Shown piece after piece: positions 43,386 through 52,799 of a DNA stretch of 64,000 nt (within the stretch, counting starts at the first letter, position 1; each line of letters opens with the position of its first letter). The notes under the pieces are model-generated. The model was given only the letters and a program-made list of their open reading frames with translations, made no database searches and had not been told where the DNA came from. Where the stretch lies: assembly GCA_905214795.1 (NCBI GenBank), contig CAJMNM010000004.1, positions 1 through 64,000 on the forward strand, written 5' to 3'. Source of the stretch: an uncultured bacterium. Its GTDB lineage: Bacteria > Bacteroidota > Bacteroidia > Bacteroidales > Bacteroidaceae. A program made the position numbers and the translations under genes.

Positions 43386-44297
43386 ATGATTACCGTCAAC
43401 TGTGTCGTTGTAACCTATAACAGACTGGCTTTACTCAAAGAAAATCTTCAAGCCTTAAAAGCACAAACTTTTCAGCCGCAACGTATTATTATCATTGATA
43501 ATTGTTCGACTGATGACACCGCCGGATTTTTGGAAACGTTGAAAAATGACGACCAATATCTTATCATACGGACCGACAAGAACATCGGTGGCGCCGGTGG
43601 ATTCTCGCTAGGCCTGAAGACTTCTGTTAAATACGGCTGCGACTTTACATGGATGATGGATGATGACACTATTCCAAACGCCGACGCACTGGAACGGCTC
43701 GTCGAAACAACCCGACAAGAAAAGAACATCGGTTTTGTTTGTAGCAGAGTAAACTGGACTGACGGCAGTCAGCATACAATGAACAAACCATTCCTTGCTC
43801 ATAACGATAATTTCCCCACGACCTCACAAGTCAATCACAATATAAACGCAGTAAAATGTCTGACCTGTTCTTTTGTATCCGTACTTATTGCCAGTGAGGC
43901 CGTCCGACATGTCGGATTACCTATTAAAGAATTCTTTATCTGGTGTGACGATATAGAATACACCCAACGAATCTCTTCAGCAGGATTCAACTGCTATTAC
44001 GTTGCACACAGCATTGTTACCCATAAAACCGGCAGCAATTACTTCCCGTCAATTGACAAGGCACCGTCAAACATGGCATGGCGTTTTTATTATCAGGCCA
44101 GAAATACCTGTTATATCAAGCGAAAAAAAGGAAAAAGCAAAATTGTTTTTCTCTTTTCCATACTGAACAAATACAGAGTATACAAACACAAACTGAATCG
44201 CCGTACAGACGGACATAAAGAAAAATTCCTCAAAGAAGTCAAAAGAGGATGTATCGACGGATTACGTTTCAATCCACAAATTGAATACGTCGACTAA
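43386..44297 (+). CDS. GlfT2-like family 2 glycosyltransferase, copy 2
   Basis: 303-aa paralogue of the preceding gene. CVVVTYNRLALLKENLQALK, DKNIGGAGGFSLGLK, FTWMMDDDTIPNADALERL, IGFVCSRVNWTDGSQHTMN, GLPIKEFFIWCDDIEYTQRI and a closing RGCIDGLRFNPQIE repeat the pattern of 42452-43375. It starts 10 bases after it, so the pair arose by tandem duplication and is co-transcribed. Different acceptors or linkages are likely. It ends 31 bases from the convergent third homologue. Confidence 0.86.
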   Translation: MITVNCVVVTYNRLALLKENLQALKAQTFQPQRIIIIDNCSTDDTAGFLETLKNDDQYLIIRTDKNIGGAGGFSLGLKTSVKYGCDFTWMMDDDTIPNADALERLVETTRQEKNIGFVCSRVNWTDGSQHTMNKPFLAHNDNFPTTSQVNHNINAVKCLTCSFVSVLIASEAVRHVGLPIKEFFIWCDDIEYTQRISSAGFNCYYVAHSIVTHKTGSNYFPSIDKAPSNMAWRFYYQARNTCYIKRKKGKSKIVFLFSILNKYRVYKHKLNRRTDGHKEKFLKEVKRGCIDGLRFNPQIEYVD

Positions 44298-44328
44298 AGC
44301 AAATAATTTCTATTGCACAGGAGAGTTA

Positions 44329-45228
44329 TCAGGACATAATGCCCAACCGTTCGCGGATTCCGGCCAAATACGCCTGCCAAAACCGACGAATATCTTTCCA
44401 CTGATAAGCAGAAGAAAAGGGAGCAGTAAAAAGCGCGACAAAAAAGTAGCCCAACATACCATTAAAACCACGAAGATACCTTACTCCCCAGTTCTCACCA
44501 TAATGATGGTTCAGATAAGTAGAATTGCGCACCTGATAGAAACGCTTCCATTTCTTCTTTCTGTTGCGTTCTGCCCAAGTATCATCAGAAAAGAATTTTT
44601 GCTTGTCCATCAATGCATCGGGAACATACAGAATTTTGTAACCGGCTCTTACTGTACGCAAACAATAATCAGTATCGTCACAAAAAATAAACAAGTCCTT
44701 ATTAGGCAAGCCTATTTTCTCCACTACCTCACGGCGAATAAAAGGCCCTTCGAAAGCCGTACCGCAGATTTCGACAGGGGCAGAAACCATCCTTTTGGAT
44801 AATTTATCCTTATACAGAGACGAAAAAGGATGCTTTAAATCATAACGGCAAAAGTCATTGGTATAGATCTGTCCTTCCAACAGACGACGCGGTGCCAGGA
44901 TTCCGATTTCTGCGCTACCGGCACAAGACAACAAATGTTGCAGACAGTCCGGCCGTGGGAATACGTCATCATCCATGCACCAAATCCAATCCGCACCCTG
45001 CTCATACGCAAACTGAATACCTGTATAAAAGCCTCCGGCTCCACCAACATTCTCCTGAGTCAGAACTTTTAAGTCAGACTGGGCCGCCAGCCACTCTCCG
45101 GTACCGTCAGTACTGCCATTATTAACCACCACAATAGATGTCAGTGGCGTATTACGACGCAAACAATCCACATTACGTTTCAACAACGGCAAACGATTAA
45201 AGGTAACTACAACGGCAATAATTTTCAT
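44329..45228 (-). CDS. GlfT2-like family 2 glycosyltransferase, divergent homologue
   Basis: 299-aa GT2 of the same group as the two plus-strand genes: VVVTFNRLPLLKRNVDCLRR, VVNNGSTDGTGEWL, QENVGGAGGFYTGIQ, the metal site WIWCMDDDVFP, and LFIFCDDTDYCLRTVRAG. It is less similar to them than they are to each other. It is the last gene of the minus-strand operon led by the LpxL-type acyltransferase and glf, so all three homologues probably serve the same galactofuranose-containing glycan. Confidence 0.86.
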   Translation of the reverse strand: MKIIAVVVTFNRLPLLKRNVDCLRRNTPLTSIVVVNNGSTDGTGEWLAAQSDLKVLTQENVGGAGGFYTGIQFAYEQGADWIWCMDDDVFPRPDCLQHLLSCAGSAEIGILAPRRLLEGQIYTNDFCRYDLKHPFSSLYKDKLSKRMVSAPVEICGTAFEGPFIRREVVEKIGLPNKDLFIFCDDTDYCLRTVRAGYKILYVPDALMDKQKFFSDDTWAERNRKKKWKRFYQVRNSTYLNHHYGENWGVRYLRGFNGMLGYFFVALFTAPFSSAYQWKDIRRFWQAYLAGIRERLGIMS

Positions 45229-45242
45229 TGGCTTCTATACTA

Positions 45243-45986
45243 CTAATACAAATTATCTATCTTACCCGGTTGCGTGCTACGGAAAGCCTGCATCAGTTCA
45301 TAACACTTCTCGGCATCAAGCCCTCTCGCCCGCGCATATTCCTCGGCCATCCAACGATGCATTTGCGGTGTTGCCGGCAGACGCTCAAAATTCTTGCAAC
45401 CACGCCTCATGTCTATCGGCCCGATATACATACGGTTCAAATCTACAATATCCAGTTTTATTCCCTTATCAGTCTTCTGGAAAAGAATATTTGCACGGCC
45501 ATAATCCTTATGAGCATAACCATGTTCATGGAGGACAGCCGTCACCCGACCTATTTCACGCAAGACTTCTTCTTCATAATCGAAATGCCGTTTAAACAAA
45601 TCCTCGTAACGGTAAGGACACGTAGAAGCATATGTGATATAATAACTTCTGTCAAAAAGCAATCCGCCCCGTAAATTCAAATAACCGACAGGCTTGGGAG
45701 TACCGACCCCAATATTCAGATACATCAGGGCGTTACGATAAGAACGCATCGCTTTCGAAGGCCGAAGAACGCCATAAACAAAACGGTTAATCAGATTTGG
45801 ACGGTGAAAAGATTTTACAACAAGCCGCATCCCCTCATATTCAAACTCCCTCAATTCATTACGCCCCTGATGTATGACTCTTCCTTCGTTTTTGCGAAAC
45901 AGTTCCGGCACACTTCGTACAAACGTTTCCAATTGTGTACAATCGGGATGAAGCACTATTGTTTCATGATTTATCAACTGAGACAT
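45243..45986 (-). CDS. LPS kinase (InaA/Kdo kinase/Rfa-type) family protein
   Basis: 247-aa protein-kinase-fold enzyme. RLVVKSFHRPNLINRFVYG contains the ATP-binding Lys, the catalytic loop is HGYAHKDYGRANILF (Asp and Asn in the expected spacing), and the metal-binding Asp is in LDIVDLNRMYIG. Relatives phosphorylate Kdo or heptose in the inner LPS core. It is 14 bases after the GT2 at 45996-46712 in the minus-strand operon. The substrate is inferred from context only. Confidence 0.85.
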   Translation of the reverse strand: MSQLINHETIVLHPDCTQLETFVRSVPELFRKNEGRVIHQGRNELREFEYEGMRLVVKSFHRPNLINRFVYGVLRPSKAMRSYRNALMYLNIGVGTPKPVGYLNLRGGLLFDRSYYITYASTCPYRYEDLFKRHFDYEEEVLREIGRVTAVLHEHGYAHKDYGRANILFQKTDKGIKLDIVDLNRMYIGPIDMRRGCKNFERLPATPQMHRWMAEEYARARGLDAEKCYELMQAFRSTQPGKIDNLY

Positions 45987-45995
45987 AACCTCTTT

Positions 45996-46712
45996 TTATA
46001 TTTTATCCAAACCTTTTGTAAATTTCAACCAATAATATTTCAACGGATTCTTATATTTAAGTTGTTTCCACGGACGGCTTCCATGCGGGCGATGCCATAC
46101 CGGAAGATTAGTAAACAAATAGTTCCGGAAACCCAGTTTCAAGGCTTCATGAGAAATGGTGACATCAAACCAGTTCTTTTCTGCATCTAACTGATGAAAA
46201 TCAAACTGTCTCAAAAAATCCGGTGTCAATAAAGAACAGCAAAAACTGCAATGCTTCTTCTCAGGATAAACACCAGCTTCACGTCCTTTGGCATAAAGAT
46301 ATGGATAATTGGCCTCGCCTGTCTCATCCGTTGTAACAGAAGCTGCAATGGCACAATGCTCATTGGCCAAAGCACCGTCATAGAGCCCCTGTAACGTATC
46401 TTTCTTTACAACAACATCCGATTCTACTATCAAAAGTCCTGCATCCTCCTGCAAAGCCTTTTGCTGCGTCATTTGCAGTACCAGTAAATAATTAGGAGAC
46501 GGATGTGTCGTCACATCAGACAGATTAACCAGATTAAACCCATAAGACTTTGACGCCTCAACCAAGCGCCGGGTATTCTCCTCCGTACTGAAATCATTAT
46601 AAACGGTATAAGTATACGGCACTCTAATATCCGACTCCAATATCGCCCTAACTGTTTCAAGCGTAAAATCAATAGAGTCCTTAACCGGCGTAATAATATG
46701 TAGACATTTCAT
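45996..46712 (-). CDS. Family 2 glycosyltransferase
   Basis: 238-aa short GT2. LHIITPVKDSIDFTLETV and YTVYNDFSTEENTRRLVE replace the usual opening. The metal-site region is LLIVESDVVVKKDTLQG. The C-terminal WHRPHGSRPWKQLKY is aromatic and basic. It lies 11 bases from glf and 9 from the kinase gene, so it is co-transcribed with them. The donor sugar cannot be told. Confidence 0.8.
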   Translation of the reverse strand: MKCLHIITPVKDSIDFTLETVRAILESDIRVPYTYTVYNDFSTEENTRRLVEASKSYGFNLVNLSDVTTHPSPNYLLVLQMTQQKALQEDAGLLIVESDVVVKKDTLQGLYDGALANEHCAIAASVTTDETGEANYPYLYAKGREAGVYPEKKHCSFCCSLLTPDFLRQFDFHQLDAEKNWFDVTISHEALKLGFRNYLFTNLPVWHRPHGSRPWKQLKYKNPLKYYWLKFTKGLDKI

Positions 46713-46723
46713 TTCTAACCTTT

Positions 46724-47839
46724 TTACTTATTTTCAGACAAAACCTGACGGGAAAGATTCAATGCAGCTCGAACTGTGTCATCCATATCGGCATAAGTAT
46801 ATTGTCCCAATCTTCCTCCAAAAATCACATGAGGCGTTTGTTTTGCCAAATTCTTATAAGCCTCGAATACCGCCATGTTATGTTTATCATTAATTGGATA
46901 ATAAGGCTCTTTTCCAAAACTGAAACTATCCGGATATTCATATGTAATCACGGTGAAAGGCTGTTGACCATTTTCAAAATGCTTATGTTCAATCACTCTG
47001 GTATAAGGCACTTCACGTTCAGTATAGTTTACAACCGCGTTCCCCTGAAAATCATCCACGTCGAGACGTTTCTCCTCAAAACGCAAACTACGATATTCCA
47101 GATGCCCGCATTTATAATCGAAATATTCATCGATACATCCCGTAAACAAGACATTCTCAGCCAAGGCATCCAAAGAAACTCTTTCCTTTAAATAATCTAC
47201 TCCGAGACGTACTTCCACGCCTTGTAGCAGCGCATCAATCAACGCATTATATCCACCGAAAGGAATACCCTGATAAGCATCATTGAAATAATTGTTATCA
47301 TAAACAAAACGGAACGGAACACGTTTGATAATAAAAGGCGGCAATTCTGTCGCAGGTCTTCCCCACTGTTTTTCGGTGTATCCTTTGATAAGCCGTTCAT
47401 ATATATCCTTTCCGCACAACTTCAAAGCCTGCTCCTCCACATTAGCAGGCTCTACAATATGAGCATATTCGGCACGTTGCTCATCAATTTTCAGACGCGC
47501 CTCGGCCGGTGTCTTTACACCCCACAACTGATAGAATGTGTTCATATTAAAAGGCAAATTATACAATTTTCCATCATAACTTGCCAACGGCGAATTCGTA
47601 AAACGGTTAAATTCTACCAAATCGTTTACATAACGCCACACTTCCTTGTCGTCGGTATGAAAGATATGAGCACCGTATTTATGAACGTGTATGCCATCCA
47701 CATCTTCACAATATATGTTTCCGCCTCTATGTGTCCGTTTCTCCACGACCAGACAACGCTTTCCCGCACGCGTAAGCTCATGCGCAAAAACCGCTCCAAA
47801 GAGCCCGGCTCCCACTATCAGATAATCATAATCTTTCAT
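46724..47839 (-). CDS. glf: UDP-galactopyranose mutase
   Basis: 371-aa flavoenzyme making UDP-galactofuranose. The FAD-binding LIVGAGLFGAVFAHEL is at the N-terminus. The signature HKYGAHIFHTDDKEVW, LPFNMNTFYQLWGVKTPAEA, KQWGRPATELPPFIIKRVPF and GRLGQYTYADMDD are present with all key residues. It supplies the donor for the three GlfT2-like enzymes nearby. This ties the locus to a galactofuranose-containing surface glycan. Confidence 0.96.
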   Translation of the reverse strand: MKDYDYLIVGAGLFGAVFAHELTRAGKRCLVVEKRTHRGGNIYCEDVDGIHVHKYGAHIFHTDDKEVWRYVNDLVEFNRFTNSPLASYDGKLYNLPFNMNTFYQLWGVKTPAEARLKIDEQRAEYAHIVEPANVEEQALKLCGKDIYERLIKGYTEKQWGRPATELPPFIIKRVPFRFVYDNNYFNDAYQGIPFGGYNALIDALLQGVEVRLGVDYLKERVSLDALAENVLFTGCIDEYFDYKCGHLEYRSLRFEEKRLDVDDFQGNAVVNYTEREVPYTRVIEHKHFENGQQPFTVITYEYPDSFSFGKEPYYPINDKHNMAVFEAYKNLAKQTPHVIFGGRLGQYTYADMDDTVRAALNLSRQVLSENK

Positions 47840-47879
47840 ATACTTCTTTTATTTCCTGTTTATACTGTTTATCATTCCA

Positions 47880-48803
47880 TTATGACTGAATACCCTTTTT
47901 CTGGCGTTCAAGCCATTCCTCTTTCGTACGTTTCCAACGTTTATGTGTCCACAACCACAGTTCCGGAGTTTCCTGAATCATTTTTTCCAACCGATTCATA
48001 AACATCACCGTCATGTCAAACTCCGTCTGTGCCGGATCCAGCGGTTCCATTCTATGGAATGTACATTCATAATACCCTCTTTTAGGCCGCTTAATTTCAG
48101 CAAAAAAGTAGGCCGCCCCAACCTGCTTCCCTATTTGTTCCGCACCGGTAAACACTGCGGTATCACGATGCAAAAAAGGAACAAAGAAATGAATACTGTT
48201 CCATTTTGGGAGCTGATCTGAAATAAATCCGATTACGGTTGGTTTTGATTGCCTGCGCAGTTCTATCACCTTACGTAAGGTCTGCTTCATCGGGATACAT
48301 TCCCCGCCAAACCGGCTTCTTATATTCAAGAACAAGCGGTCAAATACCTTATTATATAAAGGATGATATATCTGCCCACCAAATGCATAATCAGGAATAG
48401 ACTTCACCACAGAGGTTATCCATTCCCAGTTTCCATAATGCCCCAGATATAAAAAGATGAATCCCTTTTTTTCTTTTTCAAAGATATCTACCGCCTCCTG
48501 CTTCAGTCCTCTGAACACCATCCGTTTACTCATCTCTTTGTCAGAAATGGAACACATTTTCAGCGTTTCTACAATATAATCACAAAAAAAATGATAAAAT
48601 CTCTTCTCTATGGCAATAATCTCGGAAAGTGACTTTTCAGGAAAAGACTGGCTTAAATTATCCCTTACGACCTTACGACGATAACGGACCAGATAATAAA
48701 CAATCAAAAAGAAAAAATCTGATATCAGGTATAAAATCCAAAAAGGCAACAAAGATAACGCATACCATATACCATATAATACATAATAGCCTAAATTGGC
48801 CAT
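47880..48803 (-). CDS. Lipid A acyltransferase (LpxL/HtrB family)
   Basis: 307-aa inner-membrane acyltransferase. It has an N-terminal hydrophobic anchor (LYGIWYALSLLPFWILYLIS), the catalytic HX4E motif in LGHYGNWEW, IPMKQTLRKVIELRRQSK, the GFISDQLP segment, and a C-terminal WLWTHKRWKR typical of LpxL. It adds a secondary acyl chain to lipid A (or to a related lipid). ATG 48803 is preferred over an in-frame GTG at 48839 that adds a polar 12-residue tail before the anchor. It is first in the minus-strand LPS operon and divergent from pdxB. Confidence 0.9.
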   Translation of the reverse strand: MANLGYYVLYGIWYALSLLPFWILYLISDFFFLIVYYLVRYRRKVVRDNLSQSFPEKSLSEIIAIEKRFYHFFCDYIVETLKMCSISDKEMSKRMVFRGLKQEAVDIFEKEKKGFIFLYLGHYGNWEWITSVVKSIPDYAFGGQIYHPLYNKVFDRLFLNIRSRFGGECIPMKQTLRKVIELRRQSKPTVIGFISDQLPKWNSIHFFVPFLHRDTAVFTGAEQIGKQVGAAYFFAEIKRPKRGYYECTFHRMEPLDPAQTEFDMTVMFMNRLEKMIQETPELWLWTHKRWKRTKEEWLERQKKGIQS

Positions 48804-48870
48804 AAACGTTCCATTATTCGTTGAATGCTCTGCCGGCACTTTAAATTCCTTTTATTGATTTGACAATATG

Positions 48871-48878
48871 CAAAACTA
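48871..48878 (-). promoter_or_regulatory. -7 box for the lpxL-glf operon
   Basis: The minus strand reads TAGTTTTG (TAnnTTTG), 68 bases before ATG 48803. Confidence 0.5.
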
Positions 48879-48923
48879 AAGAAAGTTTTTTGAACCGACA
48901 ACTAATATATAATAAAAAGTCAC

Positions 48924-48931
48924 TAACTTTG
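48924..48931 (+). promoter_or_regulatory. -7 box for pdxB, very close to the start codon
   Basis: TAACTTTG matches TAnnTTTG and ends 5 bases before the ATG at 48937, so the predicted mRNA would have almost no leader. A TTTG lies at 48889-48892, but its 31-base spacing is too long for the consensus. Confidence 0.45.
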
Positions 48932-48936
48932 TATTT

Positions 48937-49989
48937 ATGAAAATTATTGTTGACGATAAGATTCCGTTCATTCGCGAGGCTATCAAACAAATCACTGACG
49001 AGGTCGTTTATCTTCCTGGCAGTGCAATAGGTCCAGATGACATAAAAGATGCCGATGCCATGATTATCAGAACGCGTACACGTTGTGACAGACACTTGCT
49101 TGAACACAGCCGCGTCCAATTCATTGCAACAGCCACAATCGGGTATGACCACATCGACACAGCCTATCTCAAAGAAAAAGGAATAGCTTGGGCTAACTGC
49201 CCCGGTTGTAATGCGAATTCAGTCGCACAGTACATTTACAGTTGCCTGTTATTATTAGAGAAAGAAAAACATTATGACCTTCACCACACCAGCATAGGCC
49301 TTATTGGTGTTGGCCATGTAGGAACAGCCGTACAACGTGCCATTACTCCGCTTGGCGTACGCATTCTGCTGTATGACCCACCTCGCGAAGAAGCCGAATC
49401 AGGCCTCCTACCTGCCCAACGTGAACATTTCGCCACAATCGAACAGATACAATCAGAGTGCGACATCATTTCTTTCCACACCCCACTGATTACAGAAGGA
49501 GCACACCCGACCCTGCATTTCGGCAACCGCACTTTCCTGCACAATTTATCACGTTGCCCCATTATCATCAACACCAGCCGGGGCGCAGTGGTTGACAACA
49601 CTGCATTATTGGAGGCTCTTGACAATGGATGTATTAAAGACGCCATCGTCGACACTTGGGAAAACGAGCCGCACATTAACACAGAGCTTTTAAAGAAAGT
49701 ATATATTGGCACTCCTCACATAGCAGGCTATTCTGCAGACGGGAAAGCCAATGCCACACGTATGGCACTTGAAGCATTATGCCATTTTTTCAAGCAGCCG
49801 GCAACATTTAGCATTACTCCTCCCGAGCTTCCGGAAAACCTAAAACTATCAAATAATGCTAAAGAGAAAGCATTACAGCTTTACAATCCTAAAAATGATA
49901 GTTTTAAGCTTAAAAATGCGCCAGAATGTTTTGAACAACTGCGTGGAAATTATCCTTTACGCAGGGAATTTTATGAAAAAAAGCTTTAA
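48937..49989 (+). CDS. pdxB: 4-phosphoerythronate dehydrogenase
   Basis: 350-aa D-2-hydroxyacid dehydrogenase of pyridoxal-5-phosphate synthesis. MKIIVDDKIPFIREA is the PdxB-type N-terminus. The NAD site is LIGVGHVGTAV, the catalytic Arg is in INTSRGAVVDN, the Glu region is DTWENEP and the His is in TPHIAGYSADGK. The last ~60 residues include a PdxB-type dimerisation tail. It is divergent from the LpxL-type gene. Confidence 0.92.
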   Translation: MKIIVDDKIPFIREAIKQITDEVVYLPGSAIGPDDIKDADAMIIRTRTRCDRHLLEHSRVQFIATATIGYDHIDTAYLKEKGIAWANCPGCNANSVAQYIYSCLLLLEKEKHYDLHHTSIGLIGVGHVGTAVQRAITPLGVRILLYDPPREEAESGLLPAQREHFATIEQIQSECDIISFHTPLITEGAHPTLHFGNRTFLHNLSRCPIIINTSRGAVVDNTALLEALDNGCIKDAIVDTWENEPHINTELLKKVYIGTPHIAGYSADGKANATRMALEALCHFFKQPATFSITPPELPENLKLSNNAKEKALQLYNPKNDSFKLKNAPECFEQLRGNYPLRREFYEKKL

Positions 49990-50056
49990 AGAGCACTTAT
50001 TATTGCACAAATTACTACCAAGTGTGCAAAAAAGGTCAAATTAATTAGACAAATTC

Positions 50057-50087
50057 TTGCACAAAAGAATAAAAAATAGTTCCTTTG
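50057..50087 (+). promoter_or_regulatory. Probable promoter of acpP-fabF-rnc
   Basis: TTG at 50057-50059, a 20-base spacer, and TTCCTTTG at 50080-50087 (one mismatch to TAnnTTTG). It predicts a leader of ~45 bases before acpP. Confidence 0.5.
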
Positions 50088-50136
50088 CAACGAGAATTAT
50101 AAGCATATCATTAATAATTATCAAAAAATTACGATT

Positions 50137-50373
50137 ATGTCAGAAATTGAATCAAGAGTAAAAGCTATCATCGTTGACAAATTAGGTGTAGACGAAGCAG
50201 AAGTTACAGAAAATGCAAGCTTCACTAACGATCTGGGTGCAGACTCATTGGATACAGTTGAATTGATCATGGAATTCGAGAAGGAATTCAACATCACTAT
50301 TCCTGATGATCAGGCTGAAAAGATCACCACTGTCGGCGAAGCAGTAGCATTCATTGAAAGCAACACCAAGTAA
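50137..50373 (+). CDS. acpP: Acyl carrier protein
   Basis: 78-aa acidic four-helix protein. The phosphopantetheine attachment Ser is in LGADSLDTVELIMEFE, preceded by VTENASFTNDL. It carries acyl chains as thioesters for fatty-acid and lipid A synthesis. It forms an operon with fabF (18 bases downstream) and rnc, the standard Bacteroidetes order. Confidence 0.97.
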   Translation: MSEIESRVKAIIVDKLGVDEAEVTENASFTNDLGADSLDTVELIMEFEKEFNITIPDDQAEKITTVGEAVAFIESNTK

Positions 50374-50391
50374 CATTTTTAAATAGTTATA

Positions 50392-51657
50392 ATGGAATTA
50401 AAAAGAGTTGTAGTAACAGGATTAGGTGCGGTTACTCCACTTGGCAACACTGCTGAGGAAACTTGGCAGAACCTTGTCAATGGTGTGAGCGGTGCCGGTC
50501 CTATTACCCATTTTGACGCTTCCAAATTCAAAACACAGTTTGCATGTGAGGTCAAGAACTTCAACGCTGCAGACTATATTGACCGCAAGGAAGCACGTAA
50601 AATGGATTTGTACACCCAGTATGCTCTTGCTGCAGCCAAAATGGCCGTTGAAGATTCAAAGATGGATCTGGAAACTGTAAACAAGAACCGTATTGGTGTA
50701 ATCTTCGGAGTGGGCATCGGCGGTATTCACACTTTCGAAGAAGAAGCCGGTGGTTATGCGCTGACTGGAAAAGAATTGGGTCCTAAATACAGCCCTTTCT
50801 TCATTCCTAAGATGATCGCAGACATTGCAAGCGGACACATTTCCATTATGTATGGATTCCATGGTCCTAATTATACCACGACTTCAGCATGCGCTTCATC
50901 AACCAATGCATTAGCCGATGCGTTCAATCTGATCAGATTGGGCAAGGCCGACATTATTGTGAGCGGAGGTGCAGAAGCTGGTGTTTGGCCTGCAGGCGTA
51001 GGTGGCTTCAATGCCATGAAAGCGCTTTCTACACGTAATGACGATCCGGAACATGCTTCAAGACCATTCAGCGGTAGCCGTGATGGTTTTGTTATCGGTG
51101 AAGGTTCAGGCTGTCTGATTCTTGAAGAATTAGAACATGCCAAGGCACGTGGCGCAAAGATCTACGCAGAAATGGTCGGTGCCGGAATGTCTGGTGATGC
51201 ATATCATATTACCGCTTCTCATCCTGAAGGATTAGGTGCAAAACTCGTTATGCAGAATGCACTTGATGACGCCAACTTGAAACCAGAAGACATTGACTAC
51301 ATCAATGTACACGGTACTTCAACACATGTAGGCGACATCTCAGAGATGAAAGCCATCAAAGAAGTTTTCGGTCAGCATGCATACGAACTGAACATCAGTT
51401 CTACAAAATCCATGACCGGTCATCTTTTGGGTGCAGCTGGCGCTGTTGAAGCAATGGCTAGCGTTATGTCTGTTAACCAAGATATCATTCCGCCTACAAT
51501 TAACCATGAGGAGGATGATAAAGATGAAGAAATCGACTATAATCTGAACTTCACTTTCAACAAAGCACAGAAGCGTGAAGTACGTGCTGCATTGAGCAAC
51601 ACATTCGGATTTGGTGGTCACAACGCATGTGTCATCTTTAAGAAATACGCTGAATAA
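50392..51657 (+). CDS. fabF: 3-oxoacyl-[acyl-carrier-protein] synthase II
   Basis: 421-aa condensing enzyme elongating acyl-ACP. It opens KRVVVTGLGAVTPLGNTAEE. The catalytic Cys is in TTSACASSTNALADAF; the two active-site His residues are in NVHGTSTHVGD and KSMTGHLLGAAGAVEA. The C-terminal SNTFGFGGHNACVIFK is typical. Length is normal. rnc starts 3 bases after its stop. Confidence 0.97.
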   Translation: MELKRVVVTGLGAVTPLGNTAEETWQNLVNGVSGAGPITHFDASKFKTQFACEVKNFNAADYIDRKEARKMDLYTQYALAAAKMAVEDSKMDLETVNKNRIGVIFGVGIGGIHTFEEEAGGYALTGKELGPKYSPFFIPKMIADIASGHISIMYGFHGPNYTTTSACASSTNALADAFNLIRLGKADIIVSGGAEAGVWPAGVGGFNAMKALSTRNDDPEHASRPFSGSRDGFVIGEGSGCLILEELEHAKARGAKIYAEMVGAGMSGDAYHITASHPEGLGAKLVMQNALDDANLKPEDIDYINVHGTSTHVGDISEMKAIKEVFGQHAYELNISSTKSMTGHLLGAAGAVEAMASVMSVNQDIIPPTINHEEDDKDEEIDYNLNFTFNKAQKREVRAALSNTFGFGGHNACVIFKKYAE

Positions 51658-51660
51658 GCC

Positions 51661-52632
51661 GTGTTTCCAAAAGATATTATATCCCGAATAAAGCTTCCGT
51701 TCCAGAAGGAGCGGAAGCTTTATTCTGCTTTACACCAAATACTGGGCTTTTATCCCATACACATTAAATACTACGAACAAGCCTTGCTTCATAAATCCTC
51801 ATCCATCAAAAAAGCAGGTGCATGGATTAACAATGAACGTTTGGAGTTTTTAGGCGATGCCATTCTGGATGCGGTAGTCGGTGACATTGTCTTCCGTCAT
51901 TTTACAGGAAAAAAAGAAGGTTTCCTCACCAATACCCGCAGCAAGATAGTCCAAAGAGAAACTCTAAACAAAGTTGCCGTAGAAATAGGTCTTGACAAAC
52001 TTATCATTTCCTCAACCCATAATACTACACATAACAACTATATGTGTGGCAACGCTTTCGAAGCGCTGGTAGGAGCAATCTACCTGGACCGCGGATACTA
52101 TTACTGTATGAAGTTCATCCAGGAACGTATTCTCAAAAACCTGATAAACATAGACAAGGTAGCCTATAAGGAAGTCAATTTTAAGAGCAAACTCATTGAA
52201 TGGTGTCAGAAAAATCATGTCAGAATCACCTTTGAGCTTATCAATCAGACTACCGAAAGTCAGGCTTCTCCTATTTTTGTATCCAGAGTTTTGCTGGAAG
52301 ATATCCCTTGCGAGCAGGGCCAAGGTTATTCCAAGAAGGAAAGCCAGCAGATTGCCGCAAAGGAAACACTTCAGTCTTTGAAACAGCGCCCAGCCTTTTT
52401 AGAACAGATTCTAAGAAGAAGAGACGAACTGGCAGAAGCCAACATTTCAGAGGAAGATGAAGGCGACACGCTTATTCCTGAAGATAAAGAAACTGCGACA
52501 AAAACAATAAGCCTCAACACAGAGGAATTCGATTTGTCAGACATCAGTATGAAAACAGGAAAACCTACAAAAGAAGATATCATTGCAGCCGCAGAATCGG
52601 CAGCTTACAATGACACACAAGCTGCAAAATAA
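51661..52632 (+). CDS. rnc: Ribonuclease III with extended acidic tail
   Basis: 323-aa RNase III cutting double-stranded rRNA and mRNA precursors. The nuclease signature NNERLEFLGDAILD and the later GNAFEALVGAIYLDRGY give the metal-binding Glu/Asp residues. The dsRBD runs FKSKLIEWCQKNHVRITF to KESQQIAAKETLQ. The enzyme is ~100 residues longer than the E. coli one: about 25 extra at the N-terminus and a low-complexity acidic tail of ~80 residues after the dsRBD. It starts with GTG immediately after fabF. Confidence 0.93.
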   Translation: MFPKDIISRIKLPFQKERKLYSALHQILGFYPIHIKYYEQALLHKSSSIKKAGAWINNERLEFLGDAILDAVVGDIVFRHFTGKKEGFLTNTRSKIVQRETLNKVAVEIGLDKLIISSTHNTTHNNYMCGNAFEALVGAIYLDRGYYYCMKFIQERILKNLINIDKVAYKEVNFKSKLIEWCQKNHVRITFELINQTTESQASPIFVSRVLLEDIPCEQGQGYSKKESQQIAAKETLQSLKQRPAFLEQILRRRDELAEANISEEDEGDTLIPEDKETATKTISLNTEEFDLSDISMKTGKPTKEDIIAAAESAAYNDTQAAK

Positions 52633-52799
52633 CTTTTTCCTTTTACTGTCAGACAAACAGACCGGCAAGCAGAATAAAATCTGCCTGTATGAAATTTCTA
52701 TATAACAAATCAGACAAACAGACTAATATAAACGTACTTTTTACTTGAATATTTGTGTTTAAATTCTGTTTAAAGTTAGTTATTGTGATAACTTTAGGC

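Noticed and set aside
49856..50044. 62-codon frame at the end of pdxB
   Set aside because: It mostly overlaps pdxB in another frame and has no features.
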